Positions 36,701 to 46,929 of a stretch of DNA of 64,000 nucleotides are shown piece after piece. The notes beneath the pieces are model-generated. The model did no database searches. It had not been told where the DNA came from and saw nothing but the letters and a program-made list of their open reading frames with translations. The DNA is from Romanomermis culicivorax. Lineage: Eukaryota > Nematoda > Enoplea > Mermithida > Mermithidae. The DNA lies in NCBI GenBank assembly GCA_963922205.1, contig CAWUHX010000072.1, forward strand, positions 496,001 to 560,000, in the 5' to 3' direction. How positions within the stretch are numbered: position 1 is the first letter of the stretch; each line of letters starts with the position of its first letter. The position numbers were made by a program, and so were the translations under genes.

Positions 36701-38974
36701 GTGTGATATAACACCTTCTGTTTCCTTAAATATAGACTCAGCCGCCTTTCAGTTAGGTATCAAAAAATATTCATCTATTCGTTTTTTGGAAACTCTGTAA
36801 TGTGACAATGAAATATTTTTTGTCATTGGAATAGTTTGTTTGTTCTAGCTGCATCTTCGAGTGGTATACCTTGCAAGTTCGCAAATCGGTGCATCAATTC
36901 CGTTTGTCCGTTCAGACATCCGAAAGTAAGGCAAATATATAGACGGCATCTTGTAAAGCCTCAGTTTCGAGATAAACTAGCAGTTTCCGTTCATTAGTAG
37001 GCATTAATTTACCGCGATTTTATAGTAATTTTCGAATGGTTCAGGTGAATAAGCGGCTGAAAAACGATGAAACTCAAACTTTTTGCAATTTAAGAATTTT
37101 CGAGCAACCATTTAATTTCATTCGGATCAAAAAATTTAATTTCGTCGTTTTCGAAAACGTGCCAGTTAGTCAATAAATCTTCCCAGTGGTTTCAAGTGAT
37201 ACACTTTTTGGTTCCAGAACTCGTGATAAAATTTTTAGGGCGGTCAGCGTCAGAGACCGAAAGATGACCAAGATGACAAAAAATTGAGAAAAATTACCAC
37301 TTTTTTTCTTCTGGAGCTTCGCTCCTGACCCCACCAGGAAGCGTTCAGGTGCACTGTTTTAAACCTCTCAACCTGACGTTCGGTAGCTACGCGACCTCAC
37401 GAGGTCGAGTTTTGTCTATGTTGAAAAATTTTGGAATTCCCCCCCCCTTTGAATCGAAATTATCACGAATCGATCATTATTGGAATGAAAAGCAAAGTGA
37501 AACAAGAGCACAAATCTTTAGACTAGGCTTTTTTGCAGGCCTCTATCTGCACCATGCAGAAATGACCGAAGAAATTCTGCACTGAACAAGTTTTTCATGT
37601 TTCAAATAAATATAAATTTGTAATACTTTCGATCTGAATTTTCGGTCGGAGAATGATATTATTAAATAAGTGAAAGAAGAAGTGTGAGAAAGATCAATGA
37701 TTTCATGTTCATCGCAAACGGAAAGTTCCATTTTCAGTATATTTTCATAGAAAGTATCGTTTTACTCTCTTTAATATGAGTTGAGACATGACGCATTCAT
37801 GGAAGTAATCAGGGATAACACTTCTTTTTTGGCCATGTTTCAGTTCAATTGTACTGAATATTGTAGGTTATTACTTTTGAGATTTTGACCTTGAAAATCG
37901 CACCAAGATGCCATCGTTTCATCGAGAATTTTCCCGCACGGCCAAAAGCATGCACACTTTACGGAGAAAGCTCAGTATTTATAATTGATGTTGCCGCGAT
38001 TGGACAAGCGAACTTAATAGCCGGAAACATGACGGAAAAGATGCAAATTATGTTATAATTATTTATCTAGCGCATAGCGCTGGAAAATTTTGGATTTTAA
38101 CCTGCTAAAAAGCTGGTTAAATGCACCTTTTCACCGATTCTCTCAATAATAGAAACACCGGAAGCTTTGACAATCATACGTTGTGCATAAAAAACCTCCT
38201 TTGGACTATTATTTCATTCGCGAAGAAAAATTGCATCTGTATGTACAGTCAATAACAAATCAAGACTTACGATGTAACATGTTCTTACAGACAAAACTAA
38301 TCAAAGTTCGCATTTGCACGCCTACCAGAAATCGTCTAAATGGTGATTCAGTTGAAAGATTACTGTTCGTCAAGTAATTTAGCTACTTTTGGTTTGAAAA
38401 TTTTGAAAAAAACAATGCAATTCCAAGTGAATACTTCTCATAATGAACGGATCTAAATTTTCGACAGCATCGGACCCGGATCCAGAAAACTGTAATGATC
38501 GGATCCGGAAGAAATGTCAGATATCCGCGAATCCGGATATCCGTCCCATCTCTATAGCAGTATAAAACCTACATTAGTACGGTGGAGAATCGTTCTATAG
38601 TTAGTAAACGATAGCATTAAAGACTGATTAAATTTAGTATTTGACTCTTCAGTTTTCCAAATTTCGAAAAAAATGGGCTTTCGCGGGACGGGCCTTTTGT
38701 CGGCCCCTTGTTCGGCCGTCGGGCGTAAATTGTGAGCATTGTGGGCTGCATTTGTTCGGTCCATTCAAGTCTAAACACCTTTTTTCTACAGCCGTGCACT
38801 TTTGGAGCTCAATGCTTGCGACCCGGATGCACGTTCTCGCACCCGCCGAAGAAAGTGCTGCCTGGTTCAGCTCCCGTTGCCCAGAAGTTCAAATGGGTGG
38901 CGCCAGCAAAAAAGACAGCCGCAGAGGACAATGAAGCAACCGCACAGCCAGATTTGATTGCTATTAAAGGATGA
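24757..38974 (+). CDS. ZC3H14: ZC3H14/Nab2-type CCCH zinc-finger poly(A)-binding protein (5'-incomplete, 11 exons)
   Basis: Exons: 24757-24799, 24967-25413, 26968-27206, 27403-27640, 31068-31169, 32707-32923, 33777-34144, 35480-35642, 35722-35873, 36849-36925, 38792-38974. All junctions are GT/AG and every phase matches, giving 743 codons including TGA. Residues 1-60 match the family's PWI-like N-terminal domain (LGAYVDEELPDYIMVMIANK). The middle is Ser/Lys/Glu-rich and contains the conserved FFVTLEGV patch. From about residue 584 five Nab2-type CCCH fingers follow (C-x5-C-x4/5-C-x3-H); finger 4 is on a 77-nt exon and finger 5 on the last exon. Family members bind poly(A) tails in the nucleus and control tail length and RNA export (C. 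elegans SUT-2, human ZC3H14/MSUT2). Missing is an initial exon of about a dozen residues. The acceptor at 27402 (TCTAAG) is the weakest junction. Confidence 0.93.
25945..26390. repeat. AATCAACCAA/CAATCAGGGA minisatellite in an intron
   Basis: Degenerate 12-24-bp units (AATCAACCAACCAATCAG, GGAATCAACCAAC and similar) repeat for about 440 bases inside intron 25414-26967 of the ZC3H14-like gene. The tract is almost free of G apart from the CAGGGA/CAGAGA units. Confidence 0.75.
27757..28896. mobile_element. Non-autonomous hAT-like element in a ZC3H14 intron
   Basis: It begins TAGGGCCTGAATCGGG and ends CTTAAATTCAGGCCCTA, so the tips are inverted repeats. It is flanked by the 8-bp duplication CCCCGGAT (27749-27756 and 28897-28904), the hAT hallmark. 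The subterminal arms are rich in GCCCGAACCCGG and CGGGCTT in opposite orientations. No transposase frame is present. It lies in intron 27641-31067 and hosts a nested element at 28019-28376. Confidence 0.8.
28019..28376 (-). mobile_element. Nested MITE with ATACATGCAC ends
   Basis: The ends are CATACATGCACG and CTGTGCATGTATG. The flanks GATATTAC / AATATTAC match in 7 of 8 bases, suggesting an 8-bp target duplication. CTGACCCCCAG motifs sit near both ends. A relative in the opposite orientation is at 42634-43034 and a degenerate one at about 40145-40910. Confidence 0.7.
29310..29650. repeat. Dispersed ~350-bp repeat, copy 1
   Basis: It shares AAAAACGGTTCAAAAA(A)TAG, a GTATTTATGGCGCAAAG-type segment, a stretch resembling TTTTTCAGTATTTTTC, and CCGACGATTTCTGGGG with copies at about 43960-44320 and 45770-46150. 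No coding potential. Confidence 0.65.
31207..32634. mobile_element. Non-autonomous hAT-like element in a ZC3H14 intron
   Basis: The tips are CAGGGTTTTTTAGGCC and, inverted, AAAAAAACCCTG. Subterminal AATTTGGAGCC / GGAGCCAAATGGCC also pair. The perfect 8-bp duplication ATCCAGAT flanks it (31199-31206 and 32635-32642). Inside are two or three CGGCGC-palindrome relics (near 31385, 31860 and 32125), so it carries or was invaded by that family. No transposase frame. It fills most of intron 31170-32706. Confidence 0.82.
33331..33736. mobile_element. Inverted-repeat element with GCAGGTA subrepeats in a ZC3H14 intron
   Basis: The left end GCCGTATTCAGGAAAGCAGG and the right end CTTACCTGTTAGTAATTG followed by TATGAATACGGCC are inverted. 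AGCAGGTAG, TTGCAGGTAAAAA, TTCTATCACGA and matching reverse complements lie between. No clear target duplication. Its right end is about 40 bases from the exon starting at 33777. Confidence 0.55.
35130..35235. repeat. Fragment of the TTACATGTATGG-terminated repeat
   Basis: GAGGTCTTTGGGGATCGAGCG, then TTTTAAGGAGGTCATAATTT and CCCCCTATTACATGTATGGC, resembles the 45735-46150 copy. It lies in intron 34145-35479. Confidence 0.45.
36028..36095. repeat. CGGCGC-palindrome repeat fragment in a ZC3H14 intron
   Basis: GGTGCATTTTGGTGCGTTTT, AGAATCTGAAAATTT and GCCGATGCTTCGCGCCGG match the family seen at 17583, 23692, 60394, 61073 and 62399. It lies in intron 35874-36848. Confidence 0.6.
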
Positions 38975-39136
38975 CACTTTTACGACGTTCTTTTTTTATG
39001 TTTCATTTATGACGTTTTGTCAGTTCGGTTTCTGTTCTCAGAAATGAGTCTTCCGTGCGAGGCCTGGCTAGAATATACTGGAATTTTGAAAAGTCGCTGA
39101 TTTCGGAGAACATTATATTTTCGAATTTATGTTGTA

Positions 39137-39176
39137 AATAAATTTACGAAATCTTTGTCTTCTTCAAATCAATAAA
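39137..39176 (+). terminator. Candidate polyadenylation signals of the ZC3H14-like gene
   Basis: AATAAA occurs at 39137-39142 and again at 39171-39176, about 165-200 bases after the TGA stop at 38972-38974. The assignment is positional. Confidence 0.5.
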
Positions 39177-39192
39177 TGAAGACGTGAACTAA

Positions 39193-39925
39193 CCCCTATT
39201 CAGCGAAACTCAAGGTAGCGAGACGCAAAACAGCGAAGTCTCATAACAGATTCTCAAAGAGTAGGAAATTTTCAAAAAAGTAATCTTTAGAATAGAAAAA
39301 CGAAAATTGGGCCAGGTAAGACGCTTTGGCGCATGGCCTATTTGGTCTTCCATTTCGATCTGGATGCTGGTTGTCACACATTTTGGCACCAATTTCCAGA
39401 TTTGTGACATTACAGCTTTTTATTCTGGTTTGTTTATTATTAGCATATCTACATGCATGTTTTTTGTTTCTTTTTTCCTTTATTCACTTATTCCCTCTTA
39501 TATTCTTTTTTGAGCCACTTTTTGTTAAATTTTTTCACGTTGTGTTACTTTTGTTTTATTTTTTTCCTAATTTTTATTACATTATATTTTACTTTTCGTT
39601 TTTTGTTTGTTTTCTGTTCTGCCCTTACTGCTTAATTATTTTATTCATTTCATTTTATTCACTTATTTCATTTTGTTTTATTTATTTCATTAATTTATTT
39701 TTTTGCAATTAAGCTTCACACAAAACAATTTTAATCGGGAATCCTTATAATCTTACGTACACTAAAAATAGACTATCTCAACTAGCGAAAACGATTTTAA
39801 TGCTAACTTGCGTTGCGTAGAAGTTTTTACTATCTGCTGTATTGAGATTTTGCTGTGAGACTTCGCTGTTTTGAGTCCCGCTATTTTGAGTACCGCTGTT
39901 GCGCGATTCGCTGTATTGGGGACAC
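39193..39925. mobile_element. Foldback-like element with AACAGCGA subrepeats and a T-rich core
   Basis: The left end CCCCTATTCAGCGAAACTC then AAAACAGCGAAGTCTC pairs with the right end GAGACTTCGCTGTTTTGAG to CGCTGTATTGGGG. The core (about 39430-39715) is an extreme T-rich tract that yields long hydrophobic open frames (a 128-codon Phe/Leu/Ile-rich frame at 39326-39712). These are compositional artefacts. No clear target duplication. It sits between the 3' ends of the convergent ZC3H14 and MED6 genes. Confidence 0.55.
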
Positions 39926-40144
39926 GCCGAAGGCGTCACGTACCCCCCCGGTTGTTTTCAAATTATTACATATTTTCCTTTTATTCTCTTGATCAATGTC
40001 CAATGTGTGCTGCAAAGAAAAGTCTGTAAATTTCATTGAATTTGATATCTTAAGAGTTTACTTCTTCGGGAACGCAACTCCCGCTCAAAAGGTTGCCTTA
40101 TAGTTTTATCATTTACAAGCATTTCAGAAAAAGATTATTTACCT

Positions 40145-40910
40145 ACGTCCACGCACAGCAAATTCCGCTGGGGGTCAGCCAGTCAGGGGGGTGAGATAGA
40201 AGTTTTTTTCTTTCTTGATTAACAAAAGAGATGTTTTATAATACCCAACCAGCAAATTCTAACCTCTATAGCCAAATATCGTCGGCCTCTAGTGCCAGAA
40301 GGTTCGATGAGCCAAAAAGCAATTTTAGACCTCCTGGCTATATAATATTCATACAATATGGAGATAGGAATAACTACGTCTTCAGTACACTTGTAAACAA
40401 TGTGTCGATGGACATACAAACCGTGTGGCAATTTTAGAAGGTATCTTATATGCACATAATACATCAATAACTCGTCTTCTGAAAATTTGAAGATAGAACC
40501 TCAAGCCGACGATATGTGAATTTCTTTACTAGACGCAATATAAGCTCATCTTTCAGTCGATAAAACGTATTTCGAGCAGCATCAGACAAAAAAATGTTTC
40601 CCCAAGCGATCCCTCGTCAGACAGCTTGCGAAGTTTTTTTCTAAGAGCCGAAAAAATTATTACAGTAAACTTTTCAACTGGCCTTCTCTGATTAGTCGCT
40701 GTACACAGATAAGAAGTCTTGATTATCGTGAAATCTACCTCGCGACTGCGCCTTTAGGTTACATCATTTTCATTCATGTGACGTTTCTCTTCCTTTTTTC
40801 TCATTTTTCTTCATCATATTTTTGATCAATTCTCAGGAGCAAAATCTGCGGGGGTCAATCAAAACCTACTGGAGGTCCAAACTCTCCCATGTGCATGCAC
40901 GTTTACATAG
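40145..40910 (+). repeat. Degenerate relative of the ATACATGCAC MITE
   Basis: CGCACAGCAAATTCCGCTGG, GGGGTCAGCCAGTCAGGGGG and, at the far end, GGGGGTCAATCAAAACCTAC then CATGTGCATGCACG match the ends of 42634-43034. The interior is about twice as long, so extra sequence has probably been inserted. No target duplication seen. Confidence 0.5.
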
Positions 40911-41033
40911 GTGAACCAAATTGAATCAAAAAGTCTGTTTTTTCAAGATGACAAACCTGGAAAAGTCAGGGAATTTCGCGTTGAAAAACTGCTGCCCATC
41001 AATGAAGTAACCAAAGGTAAAAATTTAAGCGCT

Positions 41034-41039
41034 TTTATT
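41034..41039 (-). terminator. Candidate polyadenylation signal of MED6
   Basis: AATAAA on the minus strand, about 190 bases beyond the MED6 stop codon at 41231-41233. The assignment is positional only. Confidence 0.35.
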
Positions 41040-41230
41040 TTAGGTAAAAAGCTAAATTTAAGCGAGAGCACGAGAAATATTTAAATGGTGCGTTTCACCG
41101 CTCAGACAAATTTCTAGCTGATGAATCGAACATACAACTCCTCCCAAATGGCCGTTGCATTGAAACTCAAAAGTCCAATGAAATTCCGAATATTCTATGC
41201 AATGATATGGACGCTCGTTTACGCAGGACG

Positions 41231-44200
41231 TCACTGTGAAGCTTCAGTTTTTGGCTTCTTAGGCGGCGGCTCAGATTTTTCAGCGCTAACCGATGATCCT
41301 TCGACTTTTGGATGAGCGAATTGGCTGGTCTTTGACGACGAAGTTAGCTGTTGCTGAGATGAACTTGTGGAAACAGAAGACTGATTTATCGTGGTCGTCG
41401 CTGTCTGAACAACTAAAATTAATTTATCAGCAACATTAATATCCACACGATTCAAAATTATTTCGAGGTTAATTCAAGGACGCTAGGGATGTCCCAGAAA
41501 CGAGCACTTCAGTGGCACCGGCTGGTGCCAGCCACACCATAGTGGCACCGGTAATTTTGTTACTATTCCTACAAACAGTGTGAAGTACAATTTTTAGCAT
41601 TGTAAGTTATTTTTTCATGGAATCAGCAATCTGCAAACATGTCTTGCACGAGAATAGTAATGCAAAGAGAAATAAAGTTCACTTTCCAAGCAAAAGTTTG
41701 ATACTCAGCCTTGATCAAGAAGTTGAAATCGAGTCAGAAAAAACACTAGAACTTATCTTATAATAGACTAGCAATTATTTTATTCTGTATATCAAAATTT
41801 CCTAGCCAGCTTAAAAGGATTTCTGACTTTGTATTTTTCTCAATGTGATGGTGATTCAGTCTACCGTCCATATATTTTTCAAAAACATTAACTTGAAAGA
41901 AAGTTATCTAGTGATGCTTTGGATGGTACAACATTACGGTTAAATTTTTGGCTGTACTCAACTAGATACATCTGACGACCTTTTTTCACATTCGAAAAGA
42001 ACTATGTCTTGCAGATTTTGCTCGATTTTGCACTGCAGGCCTGCGAAAAAATTGCTTTCGAGAATGTTTTCCAAATCCATCTTATGTTTAGCATATCATA
42101 CATATGTGCACAAAGGGGATAGGGATCGGTAGCCTTATTACCTGAGACCCTGGACAACCCTGCCTGGGTCGGAAAAACACCCTAACAACCTCTCCCCAAA
42201 CTTTTTTGAAGAACATTCCTTTGAATATTTTTGTGCATATTATGTATCAACATGCTTGTGGAACATTTTTTTTGTTCACTCATCCCCCACTCCCTCTCGA
42301 TGAAAAGTCCGAGGAGCCTGCCCTCTGGAAAATTCTTGCCTTGTATGTCTGATAGCATACTATGTATAAGGCACCCGCACCGCAGCATGTGCCGTACCCC
42401 CGGCACTGGTAAAAAATTGGCACCAGGGTATCACCAGCTAAAACATATATACGTACTTGAAGATTCAGTCTGCGATTCCTCCATTTTTGGCGGCGGAAAT
42501 TTTGAGGCCAAATCGGCGAGTAGCGTATCGACTCTCGTTCTTTGAAATACCGTAGCTCTAACATTGGAGGCCTCTTTCTGATCCTCTTTACAATAAAAAT
42601 ACCTTTTGTAGGGAATAATCAAGGGATAATAACGATACATGCACAGCATAGAAGTTCTGCTGTGGGTCAGCCAGGACAGGGGGTGGAATACAATTAATTT
42701 TTCCTTCTTGACAACTAAAAAAAGGTCTCAAATAGATCTTCTAACATCCAAGCAGCATATTCTTCAACTTATATTAGTCAGATATGTGGAATTATTTGGT
42801 TAGACTGCACTTTTTAAAGTTTTAATGTTACTTTTTTTGGAATCAAGTATGCTTTATTTAGAAAAATTGTTAAACTACAGCATCATTCCCATGTTTATGA
42901 CGACTTTCTCTTCTCTCTTGCTCATTTTCCTTCGTAATCTTCTCGATCGTTGCTGGGGGTCAGGAAAAATCTGTTGGGTGTCGATCAAAGTCTGCTGGGG
43001 GTCAAAACCTCCCAAACCTCCCACGTGCATGTACGATAATAACTCATTTTTAAAGAGGATTTGAGGATTTATGACAAACGAATGTAGTGAATATCAGTGA
43101 AGAGTTCCATAATTATGGAATACTAATATACTTAAAAATCAACCCTGTCTGGATTATTTAACACGTCGTGAAAAATCAAATCAAGCATTAAACTCTTAGT
43201 AAACTTTACAACAATTTTTAGCACAATTTTTTAAAGTTTTTTTTCAACAAAACCATTGAGTTCGTAAATCTACACAAAGCCAACCTCCTGATGACCGTAA
43301 AATGCTTACCTGTTTTAGCGGTATCCTTTCCATCATTGAAATTCCACCAATAACCTTTCGACGGATGATATCGCATATAGCTGCTGGCTACGAAAAACAT
43401 CGTTGAAGAAAAAAGTGAAAACGAGAAATAATTTTCACTTTTTTATTGAGGGGGTATTTAGAGCTAAGAAGCGTAGATATAATGTCATGCCTCACCTTCT
43501 TTGAAAGCGGCTTTCGTCGCATGAACTGAGCTTAAAAGTCGAGAGTTGACCACGGAACAAAGATCAGGCGCCTGGTAGGCCATGCCACCAATAATGTAAT
43601 AATCAGCAAGAGGCGTGACTGAAAAGAACATATCCGATCTACCGAATTGTCGAATTTAGATTAAATAATACCCTGGTTAGGATTATGCCTCTTTTGTTTT
43701 CTAATAACGAATAACGGCTCATCGGCTTTGATAACAGTGTACTCCACACCAGTATGTTTTCTGGATAAAAAACAAGGCCAAAGTAAGACCATCCATAGAA
43801 ACAAAACTCACCCGGTAAGGGACTACAAATTCATAAAAACTTTCAAAATGGGAAAATTTTCTCACCAATAAGGAAGAAGATTCGACGACGAAAATTATGC
43901 AATTCAAGCATATATACATGTAATAGAGCCTCGAGATCTAGATCTGTCTAGCGACATTTTTTATGCCGGGGGTCAACGATTACCCCAAATTTTAAGGGGT
44001 TTATGGAGGAAAAAATCGATTTTTTCACCAAAAAAAGACCGAAATACGGTTTAAAACATTAGTAATTTTAGTCTAAAACACCGTAAAAATGTATTTATGG
44101 CGCAAAGCGCCGCGAAAATTGACATTTTTGGCCATTTTTTGATCAAAAATTGATATTTTTCATCAAAAAATTAACATTTATCAGTATTTTTCCAACCAAA

Positions 44201-44611
44201 GGTATGAGGGACTACCATATAACTGGAGAAGCTTTTGGGATCACCCAATCGCTATCCAAAAAGGCCAACGATTTCTGGAGGAGTTCCAATCGCACTTTCC
44301 CCCAACTACAAGTATGAATTTGGGAAAATAAAACGGAATACGCATAATTTGTTTGTGTATGAAACTTACACTGCTTCTTCAATACTATGACCTTGCATTT
44401 TCAAGTTTTCGTTGATGCAAGTCTGCTCATAAAACGGATTATAGGGGTTTGAAAAGTATTCTAGAATATTGGTCGCATAGGACGTTGGGAAGTGTGTGTC
44501 TTGCCAAGAAATATGCAACGGATTCGACAATAATGCGGCGTCTTCGATCATAGGGTAAAAACCCGGTGGCTGACCAGGTCTTGACCATGGCGATTGGTGA
44601 GGGCCACTCAT
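41231..44611 (-). CDS. MED6: Mediator complex subunit 6 (complete, 6 exons)
   Basis: Minus-strand exons, in order: 44611-44370, 43760-43672, 43618-43496, 43387-43310, 42585-42457, 41412-41231. Every intron is GT/AG and phases agree, giving 281 codons including TGA, somewhat longer than the roughly 250 residues usual for animal MED6. Diagnostic motifs: [78 protein letters not shown] and, near the C terminus, [20 protein letters not shown]. The tail is Ser/Thr/Gln-rich and ends in a basic [10 protein letters not shown] stretch. MED6 is a head-module Mediator subunit that links activators to RNA polymerase II. The intron between exons 4 and 5 is mostly one MITE (42634-43034). Confidence 0.95.
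42634..43034 (+). mobile_element. MITE with ATACATGCAC ends inside MED6 intron 4
   Basis: The ends GATACATGCACAG and CCACGTGCATGTAC are inverted. GATAATAAC flanks both sides (42625-42633 and 43035-43043), giving an 8-9-bp target duplication. It contains GGGTCAGCCAGGACAGGGGG and GCTGGGGGTCAAAACCTCCC and matches 28019-28376 in reverse orientation. No coding potential. Confidence 0.75.
43960..44320. repeat. Dispersed ~350-bp repeat, copy 2 (MED6 intron 1)
   Basis: It contains AAATGTATTTATGGCGCAAA, GCGCCGCGAAAATTGAC, TATCAGTATTTTTCCAACC and CCAACGATTTCTGGAGG, paralleling 29310-29650 and 45770-46150. Confidence 0.6.
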
Positions 44612-45218
44612 TATCTAAATGCAGTGCCAAAAAAATATTGGAATACCGAAACTTGAATGTTAAAACTAATAGAGTGAATGAAAAAAAAAATCAGTTATTA
44701 GTTTGCATGAAAATGCAAGCACCGGAAGTCATAAGCAAAAAGCGCAGCAAATGTCTAATCAGCCTCTTTTGTCTTCTGTTCGTTCTGAACTTATAAATTT
44801 ATGAAACATTGCCACTTAACGACTTATTGACGTTATCAAACATATGTAGAATCTTATGAAAATTTGGTCATTGTACATCTCTATACTGAACTGTAAGGGT
44901 ATCCCGGGCCGCTTTTTTGAATGATATTTTTTCATTACCATTTTACTGGCTTTAAAAAACATAATTTTGCATAGGATGTCACAAAATGTTGACCAAATCA
45001 AGGTATGCATTTGCTCAGAAAAATATGGAGAAAGAAAGAGAAAGAGCAGAAAGACGTTGAAATGAAACAATGGATTTGCGTAAGAAATCAGACGCGCTTT
45101 TAGAGAATGATTTAAAGCATAATGCGTTTCGCCGAAATTCATTTTAAGGTGTTCACAGTACTTCCACAAAATTTTAGTGAGTGAGTTTTCAGAAATTCAA
45201 ATCGAAAGGCAATCTAAA

Positions 45219-45429
45219 GGCTCATTTATACTTGCCTTTTCCGAGGGAACGAAACGGACTCCAATCGAAGGAACTTAACCGAACGAAAGAAAAATTTTCG
45301 TTCCGCAGTTAGGTTGGAGGTTACGGTCGTCGTTTTGCGCAAAATTGCAGTTATCCCTTGGTCCGAAAGTTAATTTTCAGGCCAAAAGTTTGAAACCGTT
45401 CCGTCGAAAAAGACAAATATGAACGATCC
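45219..45429. mobile_element. Short TIR element (MITE), 211 bp
   Basis: The left end GGCTCATTTATACTTGCCTT pairs with the right end AAAGACAAATATGAACGATCC. Inner arms GAGGGAACGAAACGG and CCGTTCCGTCGA are also inverted. No clear target duplication. Confidence 0.55.
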
Positions 45430-45734
45430 ATAAGTTGAATTCGCATGCTATACATTTATCTATTTTGGAATCGCGACAGACGCTGAAAAAATAATTTATG
45501 TTAATGAGATTGCGTTCATTCTGTTTTATATTTAAAAACTGTTTAGGTATTATGTGCGAGTATCACTGACCAGGTTACTTCGTCAAGTCAATGAAAATTC
45601 GATAACATCTTTTTATGAAGCACACAGCATATGAAAATTTATAACTGGCTGCGCTTTTGAACTTTTTGTGTTTGCTGAGCTTTTGAACCCTACCTGATTT
45701 CCGCCGGGTTTTTCTACAATGGTCAAGGTTTTGG

Positions 45735-46150
45735 TGATTTCATAGCATTACATGTAAACGGGGCGCCGAGGTCTGGGGGGAGAGCTGTTGGGCGACTTTT
45801 AGGGACCGAGCCCCAAAATTTTAGGCGGAGGGGCCTCTGAGAAAAAAATTGATTTTTTCCACCAGAAAAGTCCGAAAAACGGTTCAAAAAATAGTAGTTT
45901 TTGCCTTTAAAAGCCGTAAAAATGTATTCATAGCGCCAAGTGCCTAGAAAATTGACGTTTTTGACCATTTTTTGTTCAGAAATGAACATTTTTCAGTATT
46001 TTTCCGACAAGAAGTATGGGGATCCCTATGGCTACCTATAGAATTGGAAAACCCTGGGGAAAGTCGTCCGATGGCTAGCGATATAGCCGACGATTTCTGG
46101 GGCTGGGGGCGAGTTCTTTTATAGCACTTCCTCCCCAAATTACATGTATG
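45735..46150. repeat. Dispersed ~400-bp repeat, copy 3
   Basis: It has GCATTACATGTAAACGGGGC at one end and CCCCAAATTACATGTATGG at the other. It shares GAAAAACGGTTCAAAAAATA and CCGACGATTTCTGGGGC with the copies at 29310 and 43960. It stops about 50 bases before the candidate exon interrupted by the LTR element. Confidence 0.65.
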
Positions 46151-46201
46151 GTTTCCGAGTGTAAACTACATTGTGTCATCTAAATTTTCAAATTTTCACA
46201 G

Positions 46202-46233
46202 CTGATGAACCGCTTGAAGCGAAATTGGCAATG
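46202..46233 (+). other. Candidate host exon, 5' half, split by the LTR element
   Basis: A canonical acceptor (AAATTTTCACAG) is followed by 32 bases ending in the AATG target duplication. With the 15 bases after the second AATG (60174-60188) and the GTAAGG donor at 60189, this would be a 47-base exon open in only one frame. The encoded residues look protein-like (DEPLEAKLAM, then MTELA). The gene is not recognised, and other exons are not securely found. Confidence 0.35.
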
Positions 46234-46831
46234 TGTCAGGGATGGACATAGTCTATCTCAAAGTTGTGAAGAAATAGCCGAAGTCGACGCGTTTTGCGTC
46301 GACGCCGATTTGCATAGACACCGTGCATAAATATGCCGGTCGTCTATGTTTTTGGTCATTCATTGATTATTGTTTTGTTTTTATTAAAAAAGATATCGGC
46401 GGCCCAGTAGGGCATAATATTATATTATTTTGTTATTTTATTGTGGTGGAGCATTTCCGCCTGGAATACAACGACCCTCGGCCGATCGCCTTTGGATTAC
46501 TCGCAGCGGAGGGAACGCAGGTTAGACCCCGGATCTCTGGAGAGCCACCCAGCGTGCAAGTCTACATTTACAACTCAGTTCTCGGCCTGACTTCTGATTT
46601 TGCCCCTGGTTTGAAGTTACTTGAGCTCAGGGTGTTATCATTTCTTCTGCAGTTCTTCGGGACGAAAGCAGGAGATTTTTGTTGAACTTGAGACTGACTG
46701 AACTGTTGCAAGCTTATTCTACCTAAGGTTTCGGCCTGATTAGGTGAATTTGTGAGTGACTGATTAGGTCTATTTTTGGTACCAAATCCTTCCTTTATAT
46801 TTCTCAACTTCCACTAAGTCTCATTTCAACA
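46234..46831 (+). repeat. 5' long terminal repeat (598 bp)
   Basis: TGTCAGGG to TTTCAACA, identical by eye to 59572-60169. It has a perfect hairpin at 46283-46303 (GTCGACGC-GTTTT-GCGTCGAC) and a TATA-like GCATAAATATG about 25 bases later, a plausible promoter. The 120-codon open frame inside is present in both LTRs only because they are copies and is not called as a gene. Confidence 0.95.
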
Positions 46832-46833
46832 AG

Positions 46834-46851
46834 TGGTGGCTTCTGACTCTC
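46834..46851 (+). other. Primer binding site candidate
   Basis: TGGTGGCTTCTGACTCTC begins two bases after the 5' LTR. A TGG start complementary to a tRNA CCA end is expected at this position. I could not identify the tRNA. Confidence 0.55.
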
Positions 46852-46929
46852 AAAGTAACGGAAAATCAGAGGCAAACTCGAGGAGTCAAAAAACCTATTG
46901 GTTTTTATAGAGAACTGGGAGGTTACAAA

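Larger units (their letters stand above)
44612..46201. other. Region upstream of MED6 with repeats; no firm gene
   Basis: The MED6 promoter must lie at its left edge, but no TATA-like element stands out. A MITE (45219-45429) and a dispersed repeat (45735-46150) occupy the right part. Short open frames near 44566-44796 and 44978-45065 were examined and could not be tied into a gene model. Confidence 0.35.

Noticed and set aside
39326-39712. Long Phe/Leu/Ile-rich frame resembling a membrane protein
   Set aside because: Produced by an extreme T-rich tract inside a foldback-like element. Several frames on the same strand look equally hydrophobic.
41461-42440. Possible hAT element starting TAGGGATGTCCCAG in MED6 intron 5
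   Set aside because: The left tip is hAT-like, but I found no matching inverted right tip or target duplication.
46323-46685. 120-codon open frame in each LTR (also 59661-60023)
   Set aside because: It exists in duplicate only because the LTRs are copies. It has no recognisable domain and overlaps the promoter/regulatory region.
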